From NCBI RefSeq assembly GCF_000255455.1, contig NZ_JH621258.1:1-64000 (forward strand): a stretch of 64,000 bases of DNA, given 5' to 3'. Positions 1 through 11,361 of the stretch are shown here, piece after piece. Origin of the DNA: Aquimarina agarilytica ZC1 (GTDB taxonomy: Bacteria > Bacteroidota > Bacteroidia > Flavobacteriales > Flavobacteriaceae). The notes beneath the pieces were generated by a model. The model searched no databases and was not told the origin of the DNA. It was given only the letters and a program-made list of their open reading frames with translations. Numbering within the stretch: position 1 is the first letter of the stretch; the number at the start of each line of letters is the position of its first letter. A program made the position numbers and the translations under genes.

Positions 1-3000
1 CTTCTGTGACATCTGGTAATCCATCATTATCACTATCTAAATCTAAGTGGTTAGGAACTCCATCGCCATCGGTATCGAAGCTATCTACTACTCCGTCTCC
101 ATTTGCGTCTGGTCCGATATCCGTATCTAAATAATCTGGTATCCCATCGCCATCGGTATCTGCATTTGGATCTACATTGCCTGGTGTTTCCTCTGTATCT
201 GGAATACCATCATTGTCATCATCTAAATCAACAGTATCAGGAATGCCATCCATGTCATTATCTGGAAACTCTCTCCAATTTGGCTCATTTCCTACAATAA
301 ATGTATCAGGGAAACTTGTAGCAGTCTGACTATTATTTGTTGGATTGGTTATAGAGTTAACCGCTAAATCAACTGTATCATAAGGATCTAATAATCCATC
401 TCCATCAGCGTCAGTAGCACCTATAGGAGTATCAATAACCCCATCATCATTCGTATCATATGCTTCTAAATTATCCGATTCACCATCACCATCACTATCT
501 GTATCCAAATAATCAGGAATAGTATCCGAGTTTGCAAGTGTAGCATCCGTATTTGTTGGAACTATAGCTGTCCCTGTTCCTGCCACTGGAGTAGAAATAT
601 CAGTATCATCAACTGGATCATAGCGATCATCAATACCATCACCATCCGTATCTACACCTAAAGGTGCTTGATATCCTGTGGTAGTCTGTGCTTCTATATT
701 ATCAACTATACCATCATCATCCGCATCAATATCTACATAATCTGCCCCATCGGTACCAAAACTATTTACTGGTGTTGTTGCCGTTGCTGTTAACGAATCA
801 TCATCACTATCAACCTCATCGGGTATCCCATTTAAACCTACTGAAACTGTCCCGCCTGTGTCAATTCTACCATCACTGTCGCTGTCTGTTGCTGCTGGGT
901 TTCCACTTTCGACAACATCATAAATACCATCATTATCACTATCTAAATCTAAATGATTTGGGATACCATCTCCATCCGTATCAACTACAGTACAGCTAAA
1001 ATTAATAGCAATTCTAGAAATTGGATTCCCGCCTGCAGTCTGTTCTATTGTTAAACTATCTGTTAAGGTTGTTATTGACCATGTAGCCGTTGCTTGATTT
1101 CCTGCATCTATAGTCAAACCTTGAATTCTAATAGAGAATGGTGATACTGTTGTTACATTTAATTGACCGTCAGGATCATTCACTATAAATGTCCCATTAG
1201 TAGTTAAAACTAAGGTTTCCAAATCAAAGAAACCAAGTCCTCCTACCGTTCCATTCAGTGTATTTAATGTAAACAGAGTAGGTTCAGTTGTTGTAATTCG
1301 AAAGCTATCTCCATCATTTAAACTTCCAACAATAGGGCCAACTGGATCTCCTACTAAACTTCCTGTCAATACTTCGACTGAAGCGGAAGCTATATTATTT
1401 GTAAGCTCATTAAAGAAATCTATTGGACCATATGATCCCCCAGAAATAGTTGAAAAATCAAAATTATTACATACCAAACCTTCAACGCTGTCTAAAATAC
1501 CATCATTATCATCATCCAGATCTACCGTATCTGGTATTCCATCGCCATCTGTATCTAATGGCTCTTTTGGATCTCGATAATCAACATCTGTATCTGTTTG
1601 TGTTACATCTGTAGTATCTGTATTTGGCGTATCTACTGATCCATTATCTAAATTGTTATTTACATCACTAACAGTATTATCTGCATCAAACGCATCTAAC
1701 AATCCGTCCATATCGGTATCATTAAAATTATTCGGTATATCTAAACCTGCTTCAGCTGTATCCAATAATCCATCATTGTCACTATCTGTATCTTTATAAT
1801 CTGGTATACCATCAGGTATAGTCTCACTATCTTCTGGAATAGCTATTCCTTCGTCACCTACACCTTCGTAAGCTTCATTTAATCCATCTCCATCTGTATC
1901 AGATTCATTTATTAACGGAGTTAATGGATCATCTTCTATTGGTGCAATGTAACCAACAGTAGGTTGTGCCTCCACATTATCGGGAATACCATCGTTATCT
2001 GAATCTATATCTAAATGACTTGGAATACCATCGCCATCTGGATCAATATCAGCTGGGTCACCTGTATTTGGATCATTATCACCATCAATATTTGGATCCT
2101 CTACTGTATCTAAAATACCATCATTATCATCATCTAAATCTGCACTATCTGGAATACCATCGCCATCAGTATCATTCCCTTCTCTCCAATCAGGTTCTGC
2201 TCCTGGCATATCTACGTCTGGGAATGGATTTGTTGCTGTTTGCCCTCCATTAGTAGGGTTTGTACTCGTTGTTCCTGTTCCTAAAGTAACTTCATCAAAA
2301 TTATCATCCAATCCATCACCATCTGCATCAGCATTTGCTGGTACTGTATCTGCTACTCCATCTTGATTGGTATCATAGGCTTCGATAGTATCACTCTCTG
2401 CATCACCATCACTATCTAAATCTAAATAATCTGGAATGGTATCACTATTGGTAAAAGTAGCATCAGTATTTGTTGGAACTATAGCTGTTCCTACCCCTGC
2501 CACTGGAGTTGAAATATCAGTATCATCAACTGGATCATACACATCATCGATCCCATCTCCGTCACTATCCGTTCCGCTAGGTGCTACATAAGCTGCAGTA
2601 GTCTGTGCTTCTATATTATCTACTATTCCATCATCATCCGCATCAATATCTACATAATCTGCCCCATCGGTACCAAAACTATTCATTGGTGTTGTTCCAG
2701 TTGCCGAAAAAGCATCATCATCACTATCTACTTCATTTGGTATACCATTTGCGCCCACTGCAACAGTACCTCCTGTATCTATACGTCCATCATTATCTGT
2801 ATCTGTTGCCAACGGATTACCACTTTCAACTACATCATAAATACCATCATTATCACTATCTAAATCAACACTATTTGGAATACCATCCCCATCAAAATCT
2901 GATTCTGTACATAATAAACTTCTGAAAGCAATATTATCTATAGTTATCGAACCTGCATTTGGTGCTGGATTATTATATAGATAAAGTCTAATCTTATAAA

Positions 3001-6000
3001 AGGTATTTGGAATCAACTGTAAATTTGTAGTTGCTGGTACTCTGAAAGATGAAGTTGGTGGTGACAGCGTCGCTTCATCAAACAACACTACACTACTTGC
3101 AAAATTATCTCCAGATATTTCTACTTGGTATTGATACCCTGATCTGAAATCTACTGCAGGAACCCCTACTGGTTCAGCAAAAAAGAATAATTGTGAAATT
3201 GAATAAGGATCACTACCCGTAGTAAAATTTATCTCTAAATAATCATTATCGGCAACGGCACTTGCTAAATCGGGTTGATCTACGCCTTGCAAATCAATAT
3301 AACCTCCAGCTACATTGTTAGGATCTTCGGTATAACTCACTCCCGAACCAAATATTTGTGAAGATGCACTTACTATAAAATCATTTCCTACTGTAGTAGG
3401 TGAAAAATCCCCTCCAGCATTGTCATATAATAACATTAATGGTGAAGGACCCGGAGTTGCATTTGGTGCACATTGTCCTTCTTCTACATCTAAAATACCA
3501 TCATTATCATCATCTAAATCTGTTACATCTGGAATACCGTCCCCATCTGTATCTATAGGCTCTAACGGATCTCTATAATCCACATCCGTATCTGTTTGTG
3601 TTGGATCGGTGGTATCGGTATTTGGTGTATCCACAGAACCGTTATCTAAATTATTATTTACATCATTTGAACTATTATCAGCATCAAATGCATCTAATAA
3701 TCCATCCATGTCAATATCATTTGTATTGGCTGGCATTGCTAAGCCTGCCTCAGTAGTATCTAATAAACCATCATTATCACTATCTGTATCTAAATAATCT
3801 GGAATGGTATCCGTATCTGAATTTTCTGGAGTTCCTAAACCTAGTGTTTGGTCATATACTAATGGTATACCTGTTGTTCCAACATCACCTGGCGCTACCA
3901 CTCCATTAGTTCCAGGAGCTGTATAACCAACCGTAGGCTGGGCTTCTACATTATCTGGAATTCCGTCATTATCTGCATCAATATCTAAATGATTTGGTAT
4001 TCCATCTCCATCTGGATCAATATCAGCTGGGTCACCTGTATTAGGATCACCATCTCCATCTTGATTTGGATCTTCATCTGTATCTAAAATACCATCATTA
4101 TCATCATCTAAATCCGCACTATCTGGAATACCATCTCCATCGGTATCATTCCCTTCTCTCCAATCAGGTTCTGCACCTGGCATATCTGCATCTGGGAACG
4201 GGTTTGTTGCTGTTTGCCCTCCATTAGTTGGGTTTGTAGTTACTGTCCCTGCTCCTAAAGTTATTCCATCAAAATTATCATCTAATCCATCTCCATCAGC
4301 GTCAGCATTTGCTGGTACTGTATCTGCGACTCCATCTTGATTTGTATCATAAGCTTCTATGGTGTCACTCTCCGCGTCACCATCACTATCTAAGTCTAAA
4401 TAATCTGGAATGGTATCACTATTGGTAAAAGTAGCATCCGTATTTGTTGGAACAATAGCTGTTCCTAACCCTGCAACTGGATTTAATATATCAGTATCAT
4501 CAACTGGATCATACACATCATCAATACCATCTCCATCACTATCTATTCCACTAGGCCCAACATAAGCTCCAGTAGTTTGAGCTTCTATATTATCTACTAT
4601 TCCGTCATCATCTGCATCAATATCTACATAATCTGCCCCATCGGTACCAAAACTATTTACTGGTGTTGTTGCCGTTGCTGTTAACGAATCATCATCACTA
4701 TCAACCTCATCGGGTATCCCATTTAAACCTACTGAAACTGTGCCGCCTGTGTCAATTCTACCATCACTGTCGCTGTCTGTTGCTGCTGGGTTTCCACTTT
4801 CGACAACATCATAAATACCATCATTATCACTATCTAAATCTAAATGATTTGGGATACCATCTCCATCCGTATCAACTACAGTACAGCTAAAATTAATAGC
4901 AATTCTAGAAATTGGATTTCCGCCTGCAGTCTGTTCTATTGTTAAACTATCTGTTAAAGTTGTTATTGACCATGTCGCCGTTGCTTGATTTCCAGCATCT
5001 CCAGTCAAACCTTGAATACTAATAGAAAATGGTGATAGTGTAGTAACATTTAATTGACCGTCAGGATCATTCACTATAAATGTCCCATTAGCAGTAAAAA
5101 CTAAGGTTTCCAAATCAAAGAAACCAAGTCCTCCTACCGTTCCATTCAGTGTATTTAATGTAAACTGAGTAGGTTCAGTTGTTGTAATTCGAAAACTATC
5201 TCCATCATTTAAACTTCCAACTATAGGAAGGACTGGATCTGCTACTAAACTTCCTGTCAATACTTCGACTGAAGCGGAAGCTATATTATTTGTAAGCTCA
5301 TTAAAGAAATCTATTGGACCATATGATCCCCCAGAAATAGTTGAAAAATCAAAATTATTACATACCAAACCTTCAACGCTGTCTAAAATACCATCATTAT
5401 CATCATCCAGATCTACCGTATCTGGTATTCCATCGCCATCAGTATCAAATGGCTCTTTTGGATCACGATAATCAACATCTATATCTGTTTGTGTTGCATC
5501 CGTTGTATCTGTATTTGGCGTATCTACTGATCCATTATCTAAATTGTTGTTTACATCACTAACAGTATTATCTGCATCAAACGCATCTAACAATCCGTCC
5601 ATATCGGTATCGTTAAAATTATTTGGTATATCTAAACCTGCCTCAGCTGTATCCAATAATCCATCATTGTCACTATCTGTATCTAAATAATCTGGAATGG
5701 TATCCGTATCTGAATTTTCTGGTGTTCCTAAACCTAGTGTTTGGTCATATACTAATGGGATACCTGTTGTTCCAACATCACCTGGCGCTACCACTCCATT
5801 AGTTCCAGGAGCTGTATAACCAACTGTAGGCTGGGCTTCTACATTATCTGGAATTCCATCATTATCCGAATCAATATCTAAATGATTGGGTATTCCATCT
5901 CCATCTGGATCAATATCTGCTGGATCACCTGTATTAGGATCACCATCTCCATCTATATTAGGATCTTCATCTGTATCTAAAATACCATCATTATCATCAT

Positions 6001-9000
6001 CTAAATCCGCACTATCTGGCACTCCATCATTATCAGAATCATTACTTTCTCTCCAATCTGGTTCCATTCCTGGCATATCAGCATCCGGGAACGGGTTTGC
6101 TGCTGTTTGACCTCCATTGGTTGAGTTTGTTGTAGGTACAGTAGCTAAATCTACCAAATCAAAATTATCATCTAAACCATCTCCATCCGCATCAGCATTT
6201 GCCGGTCCAACTTCGGGTATTCCGTCTTGATTGGTATCATAAGCTTCTATGGTATCACTTTCTGTATCTCCATCACTATCTAAATCCAAATAATCGGGAA
6301 TGGTATCGCTATTTACAAAGGTAGCATCGGTATTAGTTGGTGTAATTGCTGTTCCTCCATTATCTGGATCATAACGATCATCAACACCATCCATATCTGT
6401 ATCCACACCTAACGGCGATTGATATCCCCCTGTAGTTTGCGCTTCGATATTATCTACTATACCATCATCATCTGCATCAATATCTAAGAAATCTTGAGCA
6501 TTATCTGCATTAAAAGTATCAACAGGAACTGGTACAACTCCATTATCTGGTGCTCCTTCTACCACATCTGGAATACCATTTGTTCCAACATCTGCCGGAC
6601 TAACAGTTATTCTTCCATCATTATCTGGATCTACTGCATTAGGATCTCCACTTTCAATTACATCATAAATACCATCATTATCACTATCTAAGTCTACACT
6701 ATTTGGAATACCATCTCCATCAAAATCTACTATTGGGCAAGTACTCGTTTGAATTGCAAAATTATCAAAGGTGGCAAAACCATTAGCTGCTTGTGAAGCA
6801 TAAATATAAATACGAACTCTATAAAAAGTATTTTCTGCAATAGGAAAAGCGTTGGTACCTAAATTTACAAACTCCGAAGTATCAGCATTTGGTGGTCCAC
6901 TAAATGTTCCAGTAGTTAAACGTGTTGTTGTTCTATTTGATACTAATACATTCGACGAGTTAAAGTTATCTCCACTAATCTCTACTTGAAATGTATAATC
7001 AGAATAAATTGGATTCAGAACAGGGTCATCTCCTAAATTTGCACCTAAAGTAGCACTGTATGTTCCATTTATAAAAGAAGGAACATCATGAATAGAAACC
7101 GAACGAATGGCTGTTGCTACATCTGCTAAAGATGTAAAAGCATATTCTATATAATCCCCATTAGTTTTTGCCGTAGTTATATCCGCTGCATCCGCTCCAC
7201 TAACATAATAATACCCTTCGCCTTGTACGTTATTAGGTACATTTAATGTTGACTCATCAACTAAACCAGCTCCAAAAGTTGCAGAGACTGCATTTAATTG
7301 AAATGAAGCACTCTCTACTATATTAGGTTCATATCGATCAACTTTCGCTGCTCCTGTATTTCCATTCAAAGTACCTCTGTTTGAATCCCAAACTAAACCA
7401 GGAACACGTGGACCATTAAGATCACAAACAGCTTCATCAACATCTCTAATCCCATCATTATCATCGTCTAAATCAACCGCATCGATAATTCCATCCATGT
7501 CAGAATCTAAAGGTTCTAATAAATCTCTAAAATCAACATCCGTATCTGTTTGGCTAGGGTTACCTGTATCTGTATTTGGTGTATCAACTGCCCCTCCATC
7601 TAAATCATCATTCACATCAAAAGGATCTCCTGCAGGAGTATTTACATCATCATAAGCATCTAACAATCCATCACCATCAATATCATTCGTATTTGTTGCA
7701 GGTGTTTGCCCTGCTTCTACTACATCTAATAAACCGTCATCATCTGAATCTGTATCTAAATAATCAGGAATCGTATCTGTATCTGAATTTTCAGGAGTGG
7801 TTATCGGTGTACTCCCTCCAAAATCTGGATCGTATTGGTCATCCAATCCGTCCATATCCGTATCATTATTCAATGGAGGTTGATATCCTGCAGTACTTTG
7901 TGCCTCTACATTATCTGGAATACCATCATTATCTGAATCAATATCTAAATTATCTGGAATACCATCACCATCTGTATCTGGACATGCTAGACCTGTTAGA
8001 GAAATATTTATATCAAAATTATTAGTTGTATCTGCTGAAGTAGTTGTAATTGTTAGACTATCTAAAACTTGAGGATCTACGAAATTAGCAAGCGTTACAT
8101 TACTTTCTGTAGTAGTAACTGTAATAGTTAAACCATCGGGAGAAATCGTTGTTCCCCCATCAGCCACAAATGTTGCAGTATCTACTTGCGCACTTAAAGC
8201 GTAAGTACCAATAGGTAAGCCTGAAAGTGTCAAATTAGCATTTTCTGCCTGTACTGAGAATTGTGTATTTTGATTAAAAACTAAATTACTTGGAGAATCC
8301 CCTGGTGTTGTAGTTATGCCCCCAGCACCTGATGTTGCTGTTCCTCCAGCATCATTATAAGTTACACTAAATACCTCATCGCCATCTGTATTATTTTGTA
8401 CCCCAGCTATTGCATTACCAGCTCCTGAAAAAGTAGGATTACCTGTGTATGATGTACATTCTATACTATCAGGAATACCATCATTATCATCATCTATATC
8501 AACTAAATCTGGTAATAAATCATTATCTGTATTATCTGCTACAGCCGGTCCAGTAGGATCTAAAATTTCTGCTCCAGTTAATGAGTCATCTCCAAGAAGA
8601 CCATCAGTCAATTGATATTCTACCGTATATACTTGTGCTCCATTTACGGTTTCTATGGCTTCAGTAATAAGAAAATTTCTATAAATTTTATCTACAATAC
8701 CAAAAACTCTATCTCCATATTTTCTGTAAGCATCTCTTTGTTCTATGGCTGTAAGTCCATACCAATAAAATTTTACTGTAGCCGATTGGCCTGCTAATCC
8801 ACATTCTAATGTAAAATCCACTAAACCAAATGGGTATTCATAAGCTTCATCTTCAATACCCCCATTGGATACAATTTCAGACTCTTGAACAATTTGCATG
8901 TTTGTAATTTGACTACAATCCCCGGTAACAGCCAAAGTTACATAACTCCCTGTTCCACTTCCGTCAGGTATTGAAGCTACATCTGGTTGTAAACTATCAA

Positions 9001-10732
9001 GAGTACCATCATTATTTCCATCTCCGCCATTTGGCGCCCCATCCTCAACAGCAACATCCACATTATCATCATCATCACAATTTTGCATTGTTGCATCTTG
9101 TGAAATGTTAAGCGCCTGCATTTCTCCAGCAGGGCTACCCGTAGTAATCACCAAACCATCTGCTGTTACAATTCCGTTTGCTACGGGATCGGGATCTGTT
9201 ATAATTCCAGTCAAGTTTGTTACTACTCCCCCGACCATTGGGTCACCAGTAAAAGTCCCTCCTGTATTTCCTCCGCTAAGGCTAGAAGTTTGTAAATCCG
9301 TTTCTATAAAACCTGAATCACCTTCAACAGCATCTGCACAACCATCACCATCACTATCTAAATCCAATTGATTGATAATACCATCCATATCCAGATCCGC
9401 ATCTGGACAATCACTTATATTTAATCTGAAATTATCAAAGGTCGCATACCCATTCGAAGTTATATCTTGCGCATTATAGATATATAGCCTTACTTTATAA
9501 GTTACACTAGGCGTTAATGCAAAAGGTGTAAAACCAACTGACTCTTCGAATTGGAAGAAGTTTGGATCTGATGCTGGCAAAGAAGCATCATCAAATGAAT
9601 TGGTAAAAGCTGAACCATCAGCTCTACGATTGGTAGTTTTACCTGTTAAAAGAACTGTTGATGTCACAAAATTATCCGTACTTATCTCTATATCATATGT
9701 AAAATCGGCATATTGTGGTCTGTCATCTGGGTTTCCTTGGTTAGCACTTAAATTAGTCCCTATAGCCCCGTAAATACCAGGCATAAAAGTAACTACATCT
9801 TGCAAATTGTAGGAACGTAAAATAACAGTCCTATCTGACAGCATAGTAAACCCGTATTCTAAATAATCATTATCTGCTTTTGCCGCCGCAACATCTACTT
9901 CATCGGCACCACTCACAAAATAATATCCTTGCACCTCTACTGTATTTACTGGATCTAAAGACTCATCAACCAAACCTGAACCGAAAATCACATTTGGCAC
10001 ATTATTTTCTACAAAACTTACCGGAAGACCAAAAGCAGGATCGAATTGAGAAGGCTCATATCGTGTATTTTTAGGATTTCCTGTATTAAAGTTTGTTCTA
10101 GAGCTCACTTCGGTAGCCGGATCAATATTGGGATCCCAAATTAATCCTAATGATGTAGCTCCTGATAGATTACAGTTACTTTCTACTACATCAATAATCC
10201 CATCATTGTCATCATCTAAATCCACTACATCATTCACATTATCGCCATCTGTATCAATGAACACTGGATTAACTTGAATTTGCACTGGCCCTTCAATGGC
10301 ATTACAAAGTCCTGTTTCAACAATGGAAAGATTACTCCCCACTACTAATGTTGTAGGCACAACAGTTCCATCAAATGACAACATGTATACAAAATATTGA
10401 CCTGGTATGTATTGTCCTAAATTAATAGTTCCTGTATTTGGAAAAGGAGAAACAATCCCATATATATTTAAGCCTACATCAGTAACAACATATACATTAT
10501 TCTGACCTAAATTTGTCATAGCATCAGTTGTAGCTACCACTGTAAGATCTTGATTAGTCAAGAAATTACTATCGGGAACAAAAGGACTAGGCACTATTGG
10601 TTCCACAGGAAATTGCGCTAAAGCAACTATACTGTAAAACCAAAAAAGTAATACTGTTAGACCTTTCCCTGTAAGGAAGGATTCTTTTTTATGACAAATA
10701 CTAAAAAAAGAGGTTGAAGTAATTTTTTTCAT
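1..10732 (-). CDS. Giant secreted thrombospondin type 3 repeat protein (3' end beyond window)
   Basis: The minus-strand frame opens with ATG at 10732 and stays open to the window edge, giving at least 3577 codons; the C-terminus is not visible. Codon phase checked at about 7978, 5998, 2134 and 4 is the same, so no frameshift is apparent. The N-terminus has a long, basic Sec-type signal peptide ending near ALAQ (about residue 40). The body is dominated by TSP3 calcium-binding motifs of the type DxDxDGxxD, often LDLDSDNDGI or DLDDDNDGILD. Inserted modules of about 200 residues occur near residues 200-440, 1110-1330 and 2415-2605 and share a Y(R/K/T)VRxYxY signature. A higher-order repeat of about 650 residues recurs, see the repeat entries. 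The start MKKITSTSFF is paralogous to the MDKITQTSFF start of the 1447-residue gene in the same array, which supports the chosen ATG. Likely an extracellular or cell-surface calcium-stabilised adhesin or matrix protein; the function is inferred, not shown. Confidence 0.9.
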   Translation of the reverse strand, partial: MKKITSTSFFSICHKKESFLTGKGLTVLLFWFYSIVALAQFPVEPIVPSPFVPDSNFLTNQDLTVVATTDAMTNLGQNNVYVVTDVGLNIYGIVSPFPNTGTINLGQYIPGQYFVYMLSFDGTVVPTTLVVGSNLSIVETGLCNAIEGPVQIQVNPVFIDTDGDNVNDVVDLDDDNDGIIDVVESNCNLSGATSLGLIWDPNIDPATEVSSRTNFNTGNPKNTRYEPSQFDPAFGLPVSFVENNVPNVIFGSGLVDESLDPVNTVEVQGYYFVSGADEVDVAAAKADNDYLEYGFTMLSDRTVILRSYNLQDVVTFMPGIYGAIGTNLSANQGNPDDRPQYADFTYDIEISTDNFVTSTVLLTGKTTNRRADGSAFTNSFDDASLPASDPNFFQFEESVGFTPFALTPSVTYKVRLYIYNAQDITSNGYATFDNFRLNISDCPDADLDMDGIINQLDLDSDGDGCADAVEGDSGFIETDLQTSSLSGGNTGGTFTGDPMVGGVVTNLTGIITDPDPVANGIVTADGLVITTGSPAGEMQALNISQDATMQNCDDDDNVDVAVEDGAPNGGDGNNDGTLDSLQPDVASIPDGSGTGSYVTLAVTGDCSQITNMQIVQESEIVSNGGIEDEAYEYPFGLVDFTLECGLAGQSATVKFYWYGLTAIEQRDAYRKYGDRVFGIVDKIYRNFLITEAIETVNGAQVYTVEYQLTDGLLGDDSLTGAEILDPTGPAVADNTDNDLLPDLVDIDDDNDGIPDSIECTSYTGNPTFSGAGNAIAGVQNNTDGDEVFSVTYNDAGGTATSGAGGITTTPGDSPSNLVFNQNTQFSVQAENANLTLSGLPIGTYALSAQVDTATFVADGGTTISPDGLTITVTTTESNVTLANFVDPQVLDSLTITTTSADTTNNFDINISLTGLACPDTDGDGIPDNLDIDSDNDGIPDNVEAQSTAGYQPPLNNDTDMDGLDDQYDPDFGGSTPITTPENSDTDTIPDYLDTDSDDDGLLDVVEAGQTPATNTNDIDGDGLLDAYDDVNTPAGDPFDVNDDLDGGAVDTPNTDTGNPSQTDTDVDFRDLLEPLDSDMDGIIDAVDLDDDNDGIRDVDEAVCDLNGPRVPGLVWDSNRGTLNGNTGAAKVDRYEPNIVESASFQLNAVSATFGAGLVDESTLNVPNNVQGEGYYYVSGADAADITTAKTNGDYIEYAFTSLADVATAIRSVSIHDVPSFINGTYSATLGANLGDDPVLNPIYSDYTFQVEISGDNFNSSNVLVSNRTTTRLTTGTFSGPPNADTSEFVNLGTNAFPIAENTFYRVRIYIYASQAANGFATFDNFAIQTSTCPIVDFDGDGIPNSVDLDSDNDGIYDVIESGDPNAVDPDNDGRITVSPADVGTNGIPDVVEGAPDNGVVPVPVDTFNADNAQDFLDIDADDDGIVDNIEAQTTGGYQSPLGVDTDMDGVDDRYDPDNGGTAITPTNTDATFVNSDTIPDYLDLDSDGDTESDTIEAYDTNQDGIPEVGPANADADGDGLDDNFDLVDLATVPTTNSTNGGQTAANPFPDADMPGMEPDWRESNDSDNDGVPDSADLDDDNDGILDTDEDPNIDGDGDPNTGDPADIDPDGDGIPNHLDIDSDNDGIPDNVEAQPTVGYTAPGTNGVVAPGDVGTTGIPLVYDQTLGLGTPENSDTDTIPDYLDTDSDNDGLLDTAEAGLDIPNNFNDTDMDGLLDAFDADNTVSDVNNNLDNGSVDTPNTDTTDATQTDIDVDYRDPKEPFDTDGDGIPDTVDLDDDNDGILDSVEGLVCNNFDFSTISGGSYGPIDFFNELTNNIASASVEVLTGSLVADPVLPIVGSLNDGDSFRITTTEPTQFTLNTLNGTVGGLGFFDLETLVFTANGTFIVNDPDGQLNVTTLSPFSISIQGLTGDAGNQATATWSITTLTDSLTIEQTAGGNPISRIAINFSCTVVDTDGDGIPNHLDLDSDNDGIYDVVESGNPAATDSDSDGRIDTGGTVSVGLNGIPDEVDSDDDSLTATATTPVNSFGTDGADYVDIDADDDGIVDNIEAQTTGAYVGPSGIDSDGDGIDDVYDPVDDTDILNPVAGLGTAIVPTNTDATFTNSDTIPDYLDLDSDGDAESDTIEAYDTNQDGVADTVPANADADGDGLDDNFDGITLGAGTVTTNPTNGGQTATNPFPDADMPGAEPDWREGNDTDGDGIPDSADLDDDNDGILDTDEDPNQDGDGDPNTGDPADIDPDGDGIPNHLDIDADNDGIPDNVEAQPTVGYTAPGTNGVVAPGDVGTTGIPLVYDQTLGLGTPENSDTDTIPDYLDTDSDNDGLLDTTEAGLAMPANTNDIDMDGLLDAFDADNSSNDVNNNLDNGSVDTPNTDTTDPTQTDTDVDYRDPLEPIDTDGDGIPDVTDLDDDNDGILDVEEGQCAPNATPGPSPLMLLYDNAGGDFSPTTVGNDFIVSASSQIFGSGVSYTEDPNNVAGGYIDLQGVDQPDLASAVADNDYLEINFTTGSDPYSISQLFFFAEPVGVPAVDFRSGYQYQVEISGDNFASSVVLFDEATLSPPTSSFRVPATTNLQLIPNTFYKIRLYLYNNPAPNAGSITIDNIAFRSLLCTESDFDGDGIPNSVDLDSDNDGIYDVVESGNPLATDTDNDGRIDTGGTVAVGANGIPNEVDSDDDAFSATGTTPMNSFGTDGADYVDIDADDDGIVDNIEAQTTAAYVAPSGTDSDGDGIDDVYDPVDDTDISTPVAGVGTAIVPTNTDATFTNSDTIPDYLDLDSDGDAESDTIEAYDTNQDGVADTVPANADADGDGLDDNFDEVTLGTGTTSTNPTNGGQTATNPFPDVDMPGAEPDWREGNDTDGDGIPDSADLDDDNDGILDTVEDPNIDGDNDPNTGDPADIDPDGDGIPSHLDIDSDNDGIPDNVEAQPTVGYIAPIEDDPLTPLINESDTDGDGLNEAYEGVGDEGIAIPEDSETIPDGIPDYKDTDSDNDGLLDTAEAGLDIPNNFNDTDMDGLLDAFDADNTVSDVNNNLDNGSVDTPNTDTTDVTQTDTDVDYRDPKEPLDTDGDGIPDTVDLDDDNDGILDSVEGLVCNNFDFSTISGGSYGPIDFFNELTNNIASASVEVLTGSLVGDPVGPIVGSLNDGDSFRITTTEPTLFTLNTLNGTVGGLGFFDLETLVLTTNGTFIVNDPDGQLNVTTVSPFSIRIQGLTIDAGNQATATWSITTLTDSLTIEQTAGGNPISRIAINFSCTVVDTDGDGIPNHLDLDSDNDGIYDVVESGNPAATDSDSDGRIDTGGTVSVGLNGIPDEVDSDDDSLTATATTPVNSFGTDGADYVDIDADDDGIVDNIEAQTTTGYQAPLGVDTDGDGIDDRYDPVDDTDISTPVAGTGTAIVPTNTDATLANSDTIPDYLDTDSDGDGESDNLEAYDTNDDGVIDTPIGATDADGDGLLDPYDTVDLAVNSITNPTNNSQTATSFPDTFIVGNEPNWREFPDNDMDGIPDTVDLDDDNDGIPDTEETPGNVDPNADTDGDGIPDYLDTDIGPDANGDGVVDSFDTDGDGVPNHLDLDSDNDGLPDVTE
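725..1790 (-). repeat. Near-identical intragenic direct repeat, copy 2 in coding order
   Basis: About 1065 bp that matches 4616-5681 almost base for base at a constant offset of 3891 bp (1297 codons, in frame). Anchors read at 790/4681, 1021/4912 and 1441/5332 all give the same offset. It encodes TSP3 repeats plus one complete non-TSP3 module. Similarity falls abruptly just outside both ends. Confidence 0.85.
4616..5681 (-). repeat. Near-identical intragenic direct repeat, copy 1 in coding order
   Basis: Partner of 725-1790 at an offset of 3891 bp. Just past its end (about 5683-5890) the best match switches to 3790-4000 at an offset of 1893 bp. Another block pairs 2177 with 4151 at an offset of 1974 bp. 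The gene is therefore a mosaic of higher-order units of about 1.9 kb, all in frame. Confidence 0.85.
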
Positions 10733-11110
10733 AATCCTAAGATTTTTATTCAAACTGCTGATTAAGCTATGTTTCCTATCAAAAGTTAAATGTTTAAAAA
10801 CAAACACTTTATAAATTTAACGTTTCTTTTCTTATTGAAAATCAGTTATTTATATTTTTTTATTATTTTTCGATAACCCGTTATTTAATACCGCTATAAT
10901 ACCTAAAAAATCGTTTAAGCGCACTTATTAATAAGCAACAAATAACTGAATATCAAACACTTAATTCTAATCAAACTACTGTTTTTTCAATTTTATATAT
11001 AGCCTGTTAGTTGTCACTCTGTAACTAGGTTAAATTTTCTATAAAAGACAAAATATTATGGTTTCTTATTCATTCATTACAAATAAGATGATATCCTATT
11101 TAGCTTACTT
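10733..11110. other. AT-rich intergenic region upstream of the leftmost giant gene
   Basis: The gap between the 3847-residue gene (stop at 11362) and the start at 10732 is 629 bp. I see no credible coding frame here and no clear TAnnTTTG promoter. The stretch should hold the promoter of the gene that starts at 10732. The right part of the gap (11111-11296) is a repeated element listed separately. Confidence 0.5.
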
Positions 11111-11296
11111 GCAATACGATTTGCTAACAAAAATTTCGCATAACTGTGGTTTCTTTCTCTACTATTCTTGCATTAAAAAAGCAACCCCTAGCTAAGACTA
11201 TATTTTTTTTTCCTCCAAGCACCAACTGACTCATCACTATCATGTTGCCCTACATTAGACTAGTGAGAAATAAATCAACCTATTAACACGAAATTC
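11111..11296 (+). repeat. Unidentified ~185-bp intergenic element, copy 1 (inverted relative to copy 2)
   Basis: Read on the minus strand, this stretch aligns along its length with the plus strand of 23419-23592. Well conserved blocks include AATAGGTTGATTTATTT, a CTTGGAgGAAAAA core, CAAGAATA.TAGA.AAAGAAAC and a terminal AAATCGTATT. I judge the overall identity at roughly 70-75 percent by eye. No open reading frame is conserved between the copies. The two copies lie in opposite orientation on either side of the 11.5-kb gene at 11362-22905. It could be a degraded insertion element, a structured RNA or a regulatory module; I do not recognise it. Confidence 0.6.
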
Positions 11297-11361
11297 TTAT
11301 CAGTAAATCGTATGAGACTTTAAATTGATTTAAGAACAACTCATTTTAGAGCATACTCAAA

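Noticed and set aside
103-10074. Many plus-strand frames of 60-150 codons rich in His, Tyr and Leu
   Set aside because: They are the complement of the TSP3 repeat DNA (CATCATTATC-type sequence) of the long minus-strand gene and have no homology-like features or starts of their own.
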